Assembly: GCA_963710645.1 (NCBI GenBank)
Contig: CAVQBD010000009.1
Span: forward strand, 1,612,001-1,676,000
Reading direction: 5' to 3'
DNA length: 64,000 nucleotides
Source of the DNA: FEB-10 sp963710645
GTDB lineage: Bacteria; Acidobacteriota; Thermoanaerobaculia; Thermoanaerobaculales; Sulfomarinibacteraceae
A model generated the notes under the pieces. That model did not search any database, had not been told where the DNA came from, and saw only the letters and a program-made list of their open reading frames with translations. A program made the translations under genes and the position numbers. Every line of letters starts with the position of its first letter. Within the stretch, counting starts at the first letter, position 1. Below, one piece after another: positions 1 to 9,610 of this stretch.

Positions 1-1361
1 TCGCCGGTGAGTGACGGCATGTAGAGGTGGGGGTGAACCGTTGCCACCAGCCACGGCGTTGTGACGCCGAGCCAGGGCTCCGGTGCCCGCGGCGACAAGA
101 CCATGGGTGGGACCGGGTCACCGTTCGCCTCGAGCAGGTGCCACCAATACGAGGAGAAGACGTGGACCTCCGGCTCCACCACCACCGTCCACTGGCGCTG
201 GGTGGCAACCGACGCGGCCCGGGTCGTTGCCTCCCAGGCTCCGAAGAGTTCGTCATGCTGTTCTTCGAGCAAGGGCAGCGACTTCCAAGCGACAACACCG
301 GCCACCCCGAGGGTGCCCGCCACCGCCACGGGGAGCGGCGCCAACGAGGCAGCACCGGCGAGCAGCGGCGCCAGCGCCACCTGGATACCCACCGAGTAGC
401 GGGCGTAGGACCTATTCTGAAGGGCGTAGAGCTGAGCTGCGGTCAGTCCAATGATGATCAACCACGTAGTGGCGGCCCTGGGACCGACCCGTCGCCACCA
501 GACGAGGAGCCCCACCGCGGCGGCCGCCAGCAGAATGGCAGCGATGCCGGGTCCGCCAACGCCATTGGACATCCCTAAATTTTCGAGACCGGGCTTGTTG
601 AGGTGCAGCCGCGCGGTGTGGAAGTCGGCGTGGGTTACGAACGGCTCGAGAAAGGCCGCCCAACCGCCCTCGAGATGGGCCATGACGGCCACCGAGATTG
701 TAACCAGCGCCAGCCCGGCCAGGAGACCGGGCAGGATCCTCCGAACGGGTCGCACCGTGTTGACGCCCACCAGCCAGAGCAGGGCCAGGGTGGGCAGCAG
801 GATCGGCCGGACCAGGAAGGCTGCGGTCAGCAGCGGGGTGAACCAGGTGACGCGGCGGCCATCAAGTCCGCCCGGAATCATCGCGGCGGCCGCCAGGGCG
901 AGGGTCACGGCTGCCCAGGTTGAAAAACCTCGCACAGAGTAGAGCCACGGCCCGGGCAGAAAGAGCACCAGCAGGGCGGCAGCGGTGGCCACCGCGGGCG
1001 GGGCCACCTTGCGGCCGAGGATCGACAGCGGCCACAGGGCCAGCACCGAGGCGATGGCCGATAGCCACTGCAGCGCCTGGTAGGGTGAGCCGGCCAATGG
1101 TCGCAGCAGATTCCCGAGGGTTAGCAGACCGGGGAAGCCGGGCGGCTGTGGAAAGTGGGCGGCGAGCTCGAAGTGGAGCATGCCGCGGGCAAAGATGGTT
1201 TCATCCCACTCCCACGGACCGGAGGCCATCAGACAGGCCCGCGACAACACCAGGGCTACCGTGGCGGCCACGGTCAACACGACGTCCAAACGACGGTCGT
1301 CCAGGCCCCAAAGGAGGAGCAAAGATCCCCGTTTCGTGTCCACTGGAGTCGCGGCTGTCAT
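1..1361 (-). CDS. GT-C-type membrane glycosyltransferase, C-terminus beyond window
   Basis: Translating the reverse strand from the ATG at 1361 gives about 453 residues without a stop, running off the window edge. The protein is strongly hydrophobic with many Ala/Leu-rich membrane spans separated by short Arg-rich loops. Near the N-terminus (about residues 50-60) it has the acidic motif WDETIFARG in the first periplasmic loop, followed by FPQPPGFP; an Asp-Glu pair in that loop is typical of ArnT/PMT-like GT-C glycosyltransferases that use polyprenyl-phosphate sugars. A soluble stretch follows the membrane part (from about residue 370). The role is inferred from topology and the acidic loop; the exact acceptor is unknown. 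The plus-strand ORFs over this region are shadows. Confidence 0.7.
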   Translation of the reverse strand, partial: MTAATPVDTKRGSLLLLWGLDDRRLDVVLTVAATVALVLSRACLMASGPWEWDETIFARGMLHFELAAHFPQPPGFPGLLTLGNLLRPLAGSPYQALQWLSAIASVLALWPLSILGRKVAPPAVATAAALLVLFLPGPWLYSVRGFSTWAAVTLALAAAAMIPGGLDGRRVTWFTPLLTAAFLVRPILLPTLALLWLVGVNTVRPVRRILPGLLAGLALVTISVAVMAHLEGGWAAFLEPFVTHADFHTARLHLNKPGLENLGMSNGVGGPGIAAILLAAAAVGLLVWWRRVGPRAATTWLIIIGLTAAQLYALQNRSYARYSVGIQVALAPLLAGAASLAPLPVAVAGTLGVAGVVAWKSLPLLEEQHDELFGAWEATTRAASVATQRQWTVVVEPEVHVFSSYWWHLLEANGDPVPPMVLSPRAPEPWLGVTTPWLVATVHPHLYMPSLTG

Positions 1362-1431
1362 ACCAGGCGATGATACCTCGCGCCTGGCGAGGAGCGCCTC
1401 GCGCGAGAGTGATCATTGTCTACAGAACGCC

Positions 1432-2703
<1,272 letters not shown>

Positions 2704-2929
2704 ACGGGTACTTTTCCTTCTGCGGGCGCACCACCGCCATGGGCGGTCGCGCCGCTTGTACGCTTCCGGCTCATTTTGAAACGGGAGACTTGCCGGTGAG
2801 GCTGCCGTCCGGGCTGGGGTGCCCTGCGTGGTGTCGGATCTGCGCGACTGGCCGCCGTGAGGGGCGTCGCGGGTGGACGACTGAGATAGCCTCTCACGTT
2901 TTGTTCCGAAAGGCAAGCTGGAGGCGTTC

Positions 2930-4066
2930 CTACTGTCCCGGAATGCCCAGGGTGCCTGGCCGAAATCGATAGATGAAGTAGGGCGCTGATCGGCGGATGT
3001 GTGTCTTCGAACGCATCACCTGGTCCGGAATCGCACTGTCGGCCACGTAGAGCCATCCATCCGGACCGAAACTGAGGGCGTCGGCCCACCGAATGCGTGG
3101 TGTTCTGATCAGGGTCTCGAGGAGCCGGTCTGAACCGACCCTCATCACCGCGCCGTGTTCCACGTCGGTGATGAAGACGTTCCCCTCCACATCGGTGCTC
3201 AGTCCGTCGTTGAGCGGCTTGTGGCTGAAGCGTTCCACCCGTCGCCCCAGATCCTCGTCGGAGAGGGTGGCGTCCAGGAGATCATTGGTGCGAACCCGGT
3301 ACAGACCGTCGTGGGTCATGGCCCCGTAGTAGAGCCAATCGCCGTCCGTACTCACTGCGATGCCGTCCACACCGGGCTTTAGCGCGGCCAGACCACCAAA
3401 AAACACCAGGGGCCCGCTCGCGGTCTCGATGATCCAGTCCTGGGGGAAGACCGACGGATGGCGGTCGAGCACTCTGCGGGCCCCGCCGGTACGCGGGTCA
3501 TAGACCACCAGGGCAGGCCGCCTCCCCCAGAATCCGACGTCGGCTATGTAGACCGCATCGCCCGACGGGCCCACCTGGAGGTCCTGTAAGAAGGACCCGC
3601 GTGGAGCAACTGACCGGTTGAACACGTGATTGTGAACGACTTCGCCGGTGGACAGATCGAAGGCGACCAGGCGGACGGTTCCGAATCCGTGGTTTCCGTG
3701 GTCAATGACCCACAGCCGTTGGTATCGGTCGATGACCACGCCCAGGGGAGTCTGGAAGAGTTCGTCTTGAACATTGCGGTCGGGAAAGGGCGTCGCTGCC
3801 CCGCCCGTCCATTCGAGGAGCTTCGCCCCGGTGGGCCGTGACTCGGGATGGACGGTGAAGAACAACCGCCCGTCGGGCGCCACGGCGACGTTGCCGATGG
3901 GCTCGTCAAAGGTGACCACCGTCTGAAGTTCGCTGTCCTCGATGACCGGTTGGGTGGAAAGATCGGGATAAGGGAGCCCACCGCCGTAGCGCAGCCGAAC
4001 GCCTACGGCCATTACCAGCAGGAAAACCGCCACCGCGAAAACACCGATCAACAGCAAACGTCTCAT
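2930..4066 (-). CDS. Major royal jelly protein (MRJP/yellow)-family beta-propeller protein
   Basis: A 378-aa protein predicted to be anchored or exported by an N-terminal hydrophobic segment (MRRLLLIGVFAVAVFLLVM). The body has SMP-30/MRJP-like propeller blades: phrases such as LGVVIDRYQRLWVID, FLQDLQVGPSGDAVYIAD, VDGIAVSTDGDWLYYGAM and NDGLSTDVEGNVFITD match the pattern of bacterial MRJP/yellow-family proteins. Substrate and reaction are not known for these bacterial members; a lactonase-like or ligand-binding role is possible. I chose the internal Met (4066) because the nine upstream residues are polar and the signal sequence starts there. Confidence 0.8.
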   Translation of the reverse strand: MRRLLLIGVFAVAVFLLVMAVGVRLRYGGGLPYPDLSTQPVIEDSELQTVVTFDEPIGNVAVAPDGRLFFTVHPESRPTGAKLLEWTGGAATPFPDRNVQDELFQTPLGVVIDRYQRLWVIDHGNHGFGTVRLVAFDLSTGEVVHNHVFNRSVAPRGSFLQDLQVGPSGDAVYIADVGFWGRRPALVVYDPRTGGARRVLDRHPSVFPQDWIIETASGPLVFFGGLAALKPGVDGIAVSTDGDWLYYGAMTHDGLYRVRTNDLLDATLSDEDLGRRVERFSHKPLNDGLSTDVEGNVFITDVEHGAVMRVGSDRLLETLIRTPRIRWADALSFGPDGWLYVADSAIPDQVMRSKTHIRRSAPYFIYRFRPGTLGIPGQ

Positions 4067-4159
4067 GGAATATTCAACCGCCGGAACAGCCACCGGCTTC
4101 CGCCATGAGGATGACCCGAGAGCTGGTTCTCAGACTCGCAGTCGTTCCGACAATCGGGT

Positions 4160-4642
4160 TCAGTGGGTCTCGAGCGGCTCCACCTCGCCGTCGCTGATCT
4201 CTTCCTCGGTGGCCGGGCGGACGCCCGCCACGGTCACCTCGAAGGTCAGGGTCCGGTCGGCGAGCGGGTGGTTGCCGTCAAGGGTGACGGTCTCCTCCTC
4301 CACGCCGGTGATCACCAGGTGGACCGCCTGACCGGACGGCATTTGAGCCTCCACGGCTTGACCGATCTCCGGCTCGAAGTCGAACTGGCTGCGGGGAACC
4401 TCCACCACGCGCTCGTCATCGCGGACACCGAAGCCCTCCTCGGGCGGGACCGTCACGCTGGCGGTGTCGCCTTCGACTTTTCCGTCGAGGGCTCGCTCCA
4501 GGCCTGGAACGATCTGATCATGGCCATGGAGGTAGTTGAGCGGGGTGTCGGCGAAGCTGGTGTCGAGTTCGTTGCCGTCCGCGTCATAGAGCTTGTAGTG
4601 GATCGAAACCACGTGGTCGGCTGCAATCTTGGTATCGCTCAC
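4160..4642 (-). CDS. slyD: FKBP-type peptidyl-prolyl cis-trans isomerase, SlyD-like
   Basis: Cytoplasmic prolyl isomerase and folding chaperone, 160 aa. It starts with GTG at 4642. The FKBP half-domain begins VVSIHYKLYDADGNELDTS, continues through LHGHDQIVPGLERAL, contains the inserted-flap (IF) chaperone domain (PPEEGFGVRDDERVVEVPR...) and returns to the FKBP fold (LDGNHPLADRTLTFEVTV), all in the order seen in SlyD. The His/Cys-rich nickel-binding tail of E. coli SlyD is absent; the protein instead ends in an acidic tail. It lies 27 bp downstream of a parulin-type isomerase gene on the same strand, so the two are probably co-transcribed. Confidence 0.93.
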   Translation of the reverse strand: MSDTKIAADHVVSIHYKLYDADGNELDTSFADTPLNYLHGHDQIVPGLERALDGKVEGDTASVTVPPEEGFGVRDDERVVEVPRSQFDFEPEIGQAVEAQMPSGQAVHLVITGVEEETVTLDGNHPLADRTLTFEVTVAGVRPATEEEISDGEVEPLETH

Positions 4643-4669
4643 TGGATTTCCTTTCCCTTGTTCCGGGGA

Positions 4670-5641
4670 TCAGGATCCGGGCTCGGACGGGGCCGCGGCC
4701 GGAACAATGGTCGCTTTCTCCTCCAACGATGCCGTCAGTACCTGAACCTGCTCGGCCATTTTCTGGTCAGTCAGAGCCCTCTTGAGTTTGTCGTTGATCT
4801 CGTCCAGTGGCTGGACCCCGCCGCTCCTCTTTTCCTCCACCTTTATGACGTGATATCCGAATTGGGTCTGAACCACATCGGAGATCTGCCCTGGCTCGAG
4901 GGCGAAGGCGGCCTCGGAGAATGGCTGCACCATCTGGTTGGCCGAGAAAAAGCCGAGGTCGCCCCCCTCGGGCCCGCTCGGGCCTTCGGAGAGTTCCCTG
5001 GCAAGGGCTGCGAAGTCTTCACCCGCGACGGCTCGGGCATGGGCCTGCTCGGCCTTGGCCAGCGCCGCGGCGTCGTCAACGCCTTCCCCTGTCTTGAACA
5101 GGATGTGCCGCGCGTGCACCTGCTCGGGAGTGGTGAAGTACTGAGGGTTTTCTTTGTAGAAGGTTGCAGCCTCCTCTTCAGTCACCGTGACACCGGGTCG
5201 GATCTTCTCCTCCATGAGGGCCATGGCGAGCTCGGACTCTTCGACATTCGACCGCATGGCGGCATATGTCAGACCCATCTGACCAAGGCTGGTCTCCAGG
5301 GATTCACGGCCGCCGACCTGCTGCTCGATCTGCTGCATGAGCTCGTCGACGCTGCCCTCTGGAAGGGTGATGTTCTGACGGCGGGCCTCCTGGGCCAGCA
5401 ACTTGGTCCGGACGAGCTGGTTGACCGATTCGTCGAAAATGGCCTGCTGATCCAGCTGGCCGCCGCCTTGGGAAACCGCTGCAGCGACCTGTTGGGCCAC
5501 GAGATTGACCTCGGCGGCGTGGATAGCTTCGCCGTTGACGGTCACCAGAACTGGATTGTCATTGAGGTTGATCTGCGCGCCGGCCGTCGCGGTCAGTGCC
5601 ATGGCGACCAAGAGTGTTGTCCAGCGAATTCGTGAGGACAT
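4670..5641 (-). CDS. Parvulin-type peptidyl-prolyl isomerase (PpiC/SurA-like), exported
   Basis: A 323-aa periplasmic foldase. The N-terminus is a signal peptide (SSRIRWTTLLVAMALTATAGAQ). An N-terminal chaperone region (VNGEAIHAAEVN..., helical to about residue 165) precedes the rotamase domain at about 170-280, recognisable by VHARHILFKTGEGVDDA, GGDLGFFSANQMVQPFSEAAF and QFGYHVIKVEEKR. It resembles SurA/PrsA-family proteins with one parvulin domain. A strong Shine-Dalgarno (GGAGGTGAGG) sits just before the ATG at 5641. The gene precedes slyD in the same direction, forming a two-gene folding cluster. The 490-codon open frame on the other strand is a shadow of these two genes. Confidence 0.92.
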   Translation of the reverse strand: MSSRIRWTTLLVAMALTATAGAQINLNDNPVLVTVNGEAIHAAEVNLVAQQVAAAVSQGGGQLDQQAIFDESVNQLVRTKLLAQEARRQNITLPEGSVDELMQQIEQQVGGRESLETSLGQMGLTYAAMRSNVEESELAMALMEEKIRPGVTVTEEEAATFYKENPQYFTTPEQVHARHILFKTGEGVDDAAALAKAEQAHARAVAGEDFAALARELSEGPSGPEGGDLGFFSANQMVQPFSEAAFALEPGQISDVVQTQFGYHVIKVEEKRSGGVQPLDEINDKLKRALTDQKMAEQVQVLTASLEEKATIVPAAAPSEPGS

Positions 5642-5934
5642 ACCTCACCTCCATTTGAGTCTCGGAAAAGGAAGCGGCGGAGCGAAACAAAAGCTCCGAG
5701 CTATCGAGGGCGTCCTGCAATTGGCCGGCGGATGGGTGGGCGGGGCTTCGTGCTCCGCCGTGGTCAGGTCATTCACAGTGGTCCTGACCGAGTTCGAAAG
5801 AGGCCACAGAGTCCTCGGGAAGCCGATAAGGTTCGGTCGCGGACCGACCACTTCAGCCATTTCCGGTGAGAGAGGATATCACGAGGGGGTTGTTCCGACC
5901 ATGTTGCCGAAGGATCGTTTGTTTTCTGGGCATT
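5642..5934. other. Intergenic region without a recognised gene
   Basis: About 290 bp between the parvulin gene and the beta-helix gene, both on the minus strand. It should contain the parvulin promoter. A small hairpin can be drawn from GGAGC and GCTCC near 5675-5695, without a following T-run. The short ORFs here have no domain signature. I see no repeat array or RNA gene. Confidence 0.4.
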
Positions 5935-7560
5935 TCAGGGAGTTTCGTAGGCACCTGCTTCGAACGGCTGGGTCCGGGTACGTCCCCGTTGATCCACGGT
6001 CGGGGCTCCGGTGTTCACCCCGCCGCCCACGGCGGGGCTGAAATCGTCGGGAGGCATGGTCGCGGTGGCGCCACCGTAGTCGCCGATGGGCAGCAGCATG
6101 GGTTCGGCCCACTGGACGGTGGCGGTGGCGGGAGGTTCGTCCTGTCCGTTGGGCCGGGTCGCCGGCCATTGGAGATTACCGCCGCCGTCGAGCACCGTGC
6201 GGCGGATGTTCCATGGATTCCACAGGTTGCCGGCGGTGTTGTGGGCGAGGATGGTGTTGCGAAGGGTCAGAGCATGGTTGGCGTCGACGTTGATGCCCGC
6301 TGCAAACGCCACGTCGCCCGGGGCGTGGTTGTCGACGATGGTGGAGTTGATGATGGCCACGGGTCGGGCGGTATTGACCGTGATGGCGCCGCCAAGACTC
6401 TGTCGCGCGATGTTCTGGGTGAAGGTGCAATTCGAAAGGTCCCCGGTGGCCGATGGCCCGACGAAGAGTCCGCCGACACCGTTGGCTTCGTTACCCTGGA
6501 AGATGGATTGGCGGATCGAGAAGGGTCCCCCCTGGATGTAGGCGCCGCCGGCAAATTGGTCGGCGGTTGGATTGGTGTTGCCCTCGAAGGCGCAGCCCAC
6601 AAACTCGGTCAGGCTGGAGTCGTCGTACATCACCGAGAAGAAGCCGGCACCGTAGGCATTGGCCGAGTTGCCGACAAAATCGGTGCCGCACACACGGACC
6701 GATCTTGAGGCGCCGTCGACGCCGAGTCCACCCCCATTGCCGCCGTTGCCAGGATTTCCGTCATCTCCGGTGGCTGTGTTGCCGTCAAAGGTGGATCCCG
6801 TGATGACCACTTCCCGGCTTCCGAGGGAGTAGACCGCTCCGCCGTTGGATCCCGAGTTGGCCTCGAATCGACAGTCAGCCAACAGCAGACGGTCGAGGCC
6901 GATGGCGTAGATGGCGCCGCCTCCGCTGTCTTGCGCTGTGGTGACCGCGTGGTTTTCCGTCAGACGGCAGTCCACGAGAACCAAATTTGCGGCCTGCCAA
7001 GCTCCGCCCCCGGGGACCAAAATGCCCCCGCCGCTGTCTTCGAATGGCGCCGCGGCCGGAGTCTGGCCGTGGGCGATGGTCAGGTGTTGCAGAGTGGCGG
7101 TGTAGCCGTCGTTCGGATTCCATGGCGGGATCATCCGGAACACGCGGCTGGTGCCGCCACCGCTGAGCGTCACCACCCCGGCGCCGTCCAGCACGACCTC
7201 ACGGGTGATGACGAGTTCCTGGTCGAGGACCACGGTGGTTGGAGTCGCCCCGAGATCGAAGACGATGTGCCCGCCCGCGTCGAGCGCCGCCTGGATCTGG
7301 GCCCTGGTCACGCTGCCGGGCGTCCCGTTCCCGAGCACTGCCGGGGTTAGTAGCTGGACCGCCTCGGCGGCCGGAATGCAGAGGGTGGTGGGAATGTTCG
7401 GCGTCGATGCCGACCAGAAGCGAGCGTCGCCGGTTTCGAAATCGTCGAATTGGATGAGGTCGCGGCCTGCGGCCAGAGAGCCCATCAGGATGGCGACGCC
7501 AAGCAGGCCGACCGTAACGACCGTTCGGTGTTTGCGTTGCAGGAGTTCGGGCATACTCAT
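5935..7560 (-). CDS. Secreted right-handed parallel beta-helix protein (choice-of-anchor Q type)
   Basis: A 541-aa exported protein. Residues 10-31 form a signal peptide (TVVTVGLLGVAILMGSLAAG). The body is a series of short Gly/Asn-rich turns such as GGAIYAIGLDRLLLADCRFE, GGAVYSLGSREVVITGSTFD and GGAITVNTARPVAIINSTIV, typical of pectate-lyase-like parallel beta-helices. The C-terminus (AVGGGVNTGAPTVDQRG...) matches the choice-of-anchor Q region of surface proteins. Directly after the signal peptide it carries FDDFETGDARFWSAS, the same acidic-aromatic motif found at the C-termini of three other secreted proteins in this window. A carbohydrate-binding or lyase role is possible but no catalytic residues could be assigned. 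Confidence 0.85.
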   Translation of the reverse strand: MSMPELLQRKHRTVVTVGLLGVAILMGSLAAGRDLIQFDDFETGDARFWSASTPNIPTTLCIPAAEAVQLLTPAVLGNGTPGSVTRAQIQAALDAGGHIVFDLGATPTTVVLDQELVITREVVLDGAGVVTLSGGGTSRVFRMIPPWNPNDGYTATLQHLTIAHGQTPAAAPFEDSGGGILVPGGGAWQAANLVLVDCRLTENHAVTTAQDSGGGAIYAIGLDRLLLADCRFEANSGSNGGAVYSLGSREVVITGSTFDGNTATGDDGNPGNGGNGGGLGVDGASRSVRVCGTDFVGNSANAYGAGFFSVMYDDSSLTEFVGCAFEGNTNPTADQFAGGAYIQGGPFSIRQSIFQGNEANGVGGLFVGPSATGDLSNCTFTQNIARQSLGGAITVNTARPVAIINSTIVDNHAPGDVAFAAGINVDANHALTLRNTILAHNTAGNLWNPWNIRRTVLDGGGNLQWPATRPNGQDEPPATATVQWAEPMLLPIGDYGGATATMPPDDFSPAVGGGVNTGAPTVDQRGRTRTQPFEAGAYETP

Positions 7561-7634
7561 GTTCCATGATCGCCCGATCCTCCAGGATTGGGCCGGTGAT
7601 GGGGCTCACGTCCCCCCGCCCTCCCACCCGGCAC

Positions 7635-7800
7635 CAAGATGCAAGATCCAAGGTGCGAGATCCCTCTCCCACCCGGAACAAGGAACAAGGTGCAGAACAC
7701 CGCCACCCACCGGGGGTGAGTCGTTAAACGTCAAATGTTACACGTTAAACGTTCGGGCTTCCCAACGTCTGATGAAGACCCCTGACGTTCAACATTGAAC
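7635..7800. repeat. Degenerate 7-bp tandem repeat tracts
   Basis: Three adjoining short tracts with a 7-bp period lie between the beta-helix gene and the selenoprotein gene. At 7635-7662 there are four units of the CAAGATG type; at 7675-7695 two units of GGAACAA and a diverged one; at 7723-7757 five units of the GTTAAAC type, followed near 7787-7800 by two related words. Units within a tract differ by one or two bases. The period was found by direct reading and recurs at five other intergenic sites in the window. Confidence 0.75.
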
Positions 7801-7848
7801 TTCGCCGACATGCGAGATCCCCCGCCCACTCGGTATGATCTCTACTGC

Positions 7849-8655
7849 CTACTGGTGAGCCCCGATAGCCTGCAAGACCTCATCCGGGCGGACCCGAACC
7901 CGCCAGTTGTCGGTGAGTTGGCGCCACCTGATGGTGCCGTCCGGCCCGATGAGAAACTCGGCCGGTCGGGAGATGTCGCCCCCGCCCATGCCGCCTCCCG
8001 GGTGAAGCACGCCGTAGGCGGTGATTGCCTCTGCACGGGGGTCTGACAACACGGGAAAATCCAGATCGAACTTTTCAACTACCCGCCGGTTGTCGGCCAC
8101 CGAATCCACGGAAATGGCGACGACCTCGGCACCGGCTGCTCTGATGTCTGTGATGCGTGACTGCAGGCCCTGCAGTTCCGACAAACAGAAGGGTCACCAG
8201 AAACCGCGGTAAAAGACCAATATCAGCTGAGAGCCCTGAAAATCACTGAGTCGAACGGTGAGCCCATCTTGATCGAGGAGCTCGAAATCCGGCGCGGTCT
8301 CGCCGACCTCTACGACTCCCGCAACGTCGGGCAGCTGGTTCGACAGAATGAAGACGTATCCGATCAGGGCTGTGGCGGCTGCGATGGATAGCACCAGACC
8401 GGCGGCGGACCACAACGATCTGCGACGGAAGAACGCCCGCGCAGAGATGGCTAGACCAATGGCGATACCGAGTAGATTCAGCCACGCTGAATCGCGGAGG
8501 TTTGGAAAGCGCGCAAAGTACGCAAAATAGCTGACCAGTGCGACCAGCGAGAGGGCTGCCCCAACCCACGCCGCGTGGTTGCGCCGCGGATGATCGTCCA
8601 CTGTCGCCATCAACGACGGCTCATCAGCGGGGGTACCCATCGTTCCATCAGACAC
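7849..8655 (-). CDS. Membrane-anchored peroxiredoxin-like selenoprotein (UGA = Sec at residue 154)
   Basis: Read as one frame, this is a 268-aa protein with an in-frame TGA at 8194-8196. Residues about 28-104 form three membrane spans. The AhpC/TSA-type thioredoxin fold follows: VGETAPDFELLDQDG, LILVFYRGFW-[TGA]-PFC, VVAISVDSVADN, FPVLSDPRAE and PAEFLIGPDGTIRW. The TGA falls exactly where peroxiredoxin-like proteins of the YRGxWCPxC class have their active-site Cys, giving a UxxC motif. The reading frame is unchanged after the TGA and a stem-loop follows it (separate entry). The GTG start at 8655 overlaps the heme oxygenase stop by 8 nt and has GAGG six bases upstream. Probable role: thiol-dependent peroxide reduction or disulfide exchange outside the membrane. 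The alternative, a nonsense mutation or base error, is less likely. Confidence 0.8.
8157..8196 (-). promoter_or_regulatory. Candidate bacterial SECIS element
   Basis: In the mRNA, 20 nt after the UGA codon, ACTGCAG (8176-8170) pairs perfectly with CTGCAGT (8166-8160) around a GGC loop (8169-8167). The 7-bp stem, the small apical loop starting with G, and a loop position about 25 nt after the UGA fit the published bacterial SECIS consensus (G in the loop, 16-37 nt downstream). SelB-type recognition is inferred; selA, selB, selD and tRNA-Sec are not in this window. Confidence 0.65.
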
Positions 8656-9277
8656 CTGCCACCTCGTCGCTCACATCGGCGATGGCTTTGAAGGTCTGGT
8701 CGGCGGCCTCGAGAATGGCATCCTGCTGGTCGGTGTCGAAGGCGATGTTCTCCATGTCGGTCTTGAAGGCGGCCCACCGCTGTGGCTGTTGGTCACCGTA
8801 CGGGTCGAAGTAGGACAAGCCCTCGTCGCCGAGGTTCCACGCCTTGCGCAGGACCCGCGCCAGGAACTTGCCGCCGTTCGTGCTCCCCTCGAGAACGTAC
8901 AACGCACCCAAGAGGGCCACCGGGTCCTCAGCGTCGACCCGGTCGATGGCCTGACAAAAACGCACGGTGGCGGCTCCCGGTTCGAGATCGTGTGGATCCA
9001 ATCCATAGAAATCCAGGTCCTTCTCGAGGTCCGGAACCCGCATCCGATCGGCGGTGGCCAATGTGCCGATGGTGGGGTTGTCGGACGCGGCCTCTTCGAG
9101 TGCCGATTCGAGCTTCTGGTGGACGAGATAGAGCTGGCCGAGATAGGCCGCGAATCGTCCCCGATCCACCTCTCCTCGGGCGATCTGTTGCTGGAGCGGC
9201 CGCGATTCGGCATGGGAGTGGAGCGGGCGGGTTTCTTCCCGTAGACGGCCCATGATCGTACTCGAGGTGTCGGACAT
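8648..9277 (-). CDS. Biliverdin-producing heme oxygenase
   Basis: A cytoplasmic 209-aa enzyme expected to open heme to biliverdin, CO and Fe2+ using O2 and a reductant. The N-terminus carries the proximal-His motif LREETRPLHSHAE (His at about residue 20), and the distal-helix Gly-rich motif is present as LEGSTNGGKFLAR. Length and helical layout fit the HO-1/HmuO-like superfamily. I chose the ATG at 9277, seven bases after GGAGG, over the longer ORF start. A palindrome upstream (9472-9486) could give iron control. The gene sits between a 40-aa membrane protein gene and the selenoprotein gene, whose start overlaps its stop, so the three are probably one transcript. Confidence 0.88.
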   Translation of the reverse strand: MSDTSSTIMGRLREETRPLHSHAESRPLQQQIARGEVDRGRFAAYLGQLYLVHQKLESALEEAASDNPTIGTLATADRMRVPDLEKDLDFYGLDPHDLEPGAATVRFCQAIDRVDAEDPVALLGALYVLEGSTNGGKFLARVLRKAWNLGDEGLSYFDPYGDQQPQRWAAFKTDMENIAFDTDQQDAILEAADQTFKAIADVSDEVAGV

Positions 9278-9324
9278 GTTCATTCCTCCGGTTTTTGCGT
9301 TTTCTTCATCAGGGAGGGTCGTTC

Positions 9325-9447
9325 TCAGCGCAACCAGATGGCCACGATGCCGGCAACGGCCAGCCACACCAATCCCTTGATCAAAAAGAACAGAAATCCG
9401 GCGATTCCTGCTCGTTTGGTCCATGTTGCCCAGGGTGTGGAGTTCAT
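9325..9447 (-). CDS. Small single-span membrane protein (40 aa)
   Basis: An ORF from ATG 9447 to TGA 9325 encodes 40 residues: a short polar, basic N-terminus (MNSTPWATWTKRAG), then a long hydrophobic segment (IAGFLFFLIKGLVWLAVAG) and a short WLR end. It looks like a one-span or re-entrant inner-membrane peptide. It lies 47 bp before the heme oxygenase start and just after a TGAGAT/ATCTCA palindrome, so it may be the first gene of that operon. No family function is known to me. Small size and a weak ribosome-binding site keep confidence moderate. Confidence 0.5.
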   Translation of the reverse strand: MNSTPWATWTKRAGIAGFLFFLIKGLVWLAVAGIVAIWLR

Positions 9448-9471
9448 CGTGTCTGAAACCTCAATGATGTA

Positions 9472-9486
9472 TGAGATTCGATCTCA
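9472..9486. promoter_or_regulatory. Fur-like palindrome upstream of the heme oxygenase operon
   Basis: TGAGATTCGATCTCA is a perfect inverted repeat (six-base arms, three-base centre) 25 bp upstream of the first gene of the heme oxygenase operon. It has the size and general form of a Fur-family operator. The assignment rests on position and the iron-related gene downstream, not on a known Fur consensus for this organism. Confidence 0.4.
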
Positions 9487-9548
9487 ATCAGCTCATGGTA
9501 CCGCCCCTTGGGATCAGGGGTCAAGTGAGCCCGTGGTGATCGGCCGTG

Positions 9549-9577
9549 AAAAGAAGGCGGGGGCCGAAGCCCCCGCC
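9549..9577 (-). terminator. Rho-independent terminator with UUCG tetraloop
   Basis: Reading the minus strand after the DUF4397 gene, GGCGGGGGC pairs with GCCCCCGCC (9556-9577) around a TTCG tetraloop and is followed by TTCTTTT. This is a classic intrinsic terminator for the gene ending at 9611. Confidence 0.85.
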
Positions 9578-9610
9578 GATGGTTGGGTCGTTGAGATTCG
9601 ATGCTGTGGG

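Noticed and set aside
4163..5635. 490-codon open frame on the plus strand across the two isomerase genes
   Set aside because: The minus-strand proteins have clear SlyD and parvulin motifs; the plus-strand product has no domain, signal or start signal and is a shadow caused by GC-rich codon use.
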